Assembly (NCBI GenBank): GCA_024277475.1
Contig: JAJRVC010000019.1
Span: 1 to 6,055, forward strand
Direction of reading: 5' to 3'
Source of the DNA: Deltaproteobacteria bacterium
GTDB taxonomy: Bacteria > Desulfobacterota > Desulfobacteria > Desulfobacterales > JAFDCJ01
DNA: 6,055 bases
This document shows positions 5,943-6,055 of the stretch, piece after piece. The notes below the pieces were generated by a model that did no database searches, was not told the origin of the DNA, and saw nothing but the letters and a program-made list of their open reading frames with translations. The position numbers and the translations under genes are program-made. Every line of letters starts with the position of its first letter. Position 1 is the stretch's first letter.

Positions 5943-6055
5943 TTGAACCTGTTAAAAGTCCTTGTCCGGCCCCTCCATCCGCCTGAAGAGCAGCGTTTTC
6001 AGAAACTGATGCAGCAGCATCATTACCTGGGTGCTCTGCCCAAGATCAGCGAAAC
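5943..6055 (+). CDS. DUF4338 (DruA-like) family protein, N-terminal part, runs off the window
   Basis: Only the first 37 complete codons are present; the 3' end lies beyond the window. The start is a TTG with an ideal GGAGG (5930-5934) 8 nt upstream; the frame is closed by a TGA at 5916-5918, so little other choice exists. The peptide contains LVRPLHPPEEQRFQKLMQQ followed by HHYLGALPKISE. This matches my recollection of the start of DUF4338 proteins, where a region ending HHYLG..P..GE precedes the conserved domain. DUF4338 includes DruA of the Druantia anti-phage system and many proteins that accompany or are fused to transposase-like sequences. Which applies here cannot be decided from 37 residues. 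It is divergent from the tRNA-dnaX block, with about 220 nt between. A conserved-looking leader hairpin covers its ribosome binding site. The family is moderately sure; the function is open. Confidence 0.65.
   Translation, partial: MNLLKVLVRPLHPPEEQRFQKLMQQHHYLGALPKISE

Overview
The window reads as bacterial chromosome, most likely Desulfobacterota (the former Deltaproteobacteria). This assignment is an inference from the dnaX-ybaB-recR block next to serine tRNAs, a style of histidine kinase with an enlarged dimerisation hairpin, and moderate GC content. It rests on recognition by eye, not on a search.

Layout from left to right. (1) The 3' part of a MscS-type mechanosensitive channel gene lies on the + strand and ends at 870. 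Its 5' end looks damaged: the reading frame continues upstream of the only usable start (TTG at 211) and then meets a stop at 61-63. (2) A short convergent intergenic gap follows, with an AT-rich terminator-like hairpin. (3) Positions 5721 down to 980 form one long minus-strand block, transcribed right to left: tRNA-Ser(CGA), tRNA-Ser(GGA), dnaX (DNA polymerase III gamma/tau), ybaB (nucleoid-associated), recR (recombination mediator), a small YkgJ-type cysteine-cluster protein, and a soluble histidine kinase fused to a response-regulator receiver domain. (4) At the right edge, on the + strand, a DUF4338 (DruA-like) gene begins at 5943 and runs out of the window.

The minus-strand genes are closely packed: 37 nt between dnaX and ybaB, 117 nt between ybaB and recR, an 11-nt overlap between recR and the YkgJ-like gene, and 5 nt between that and the kinase gene. 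They may share transcripts. The core is replication and repair: the clamp-loader subunit, a DNA-binding protein and RecFOR pathway protein RecR. The last two genes are accessory, and nothing in the sequence ties the kinase to DNA repair. A perfect TTGACA -35 hexamer with a TATATT -10 lies upstream of the tRNAs, and a run of nine U follows the second tRNA, so part of the transcription may stop before dnaX.

The points most worth a second look are the DUF4338 gene, whose strong ribosome binding site is buried in a 14-bp hairpin; the A8, A9 and A10 runs in the 3' part of dnaX; and the broken MscS 5' end. No CRISPR array, rRNA or complete insertion sequence is visible.
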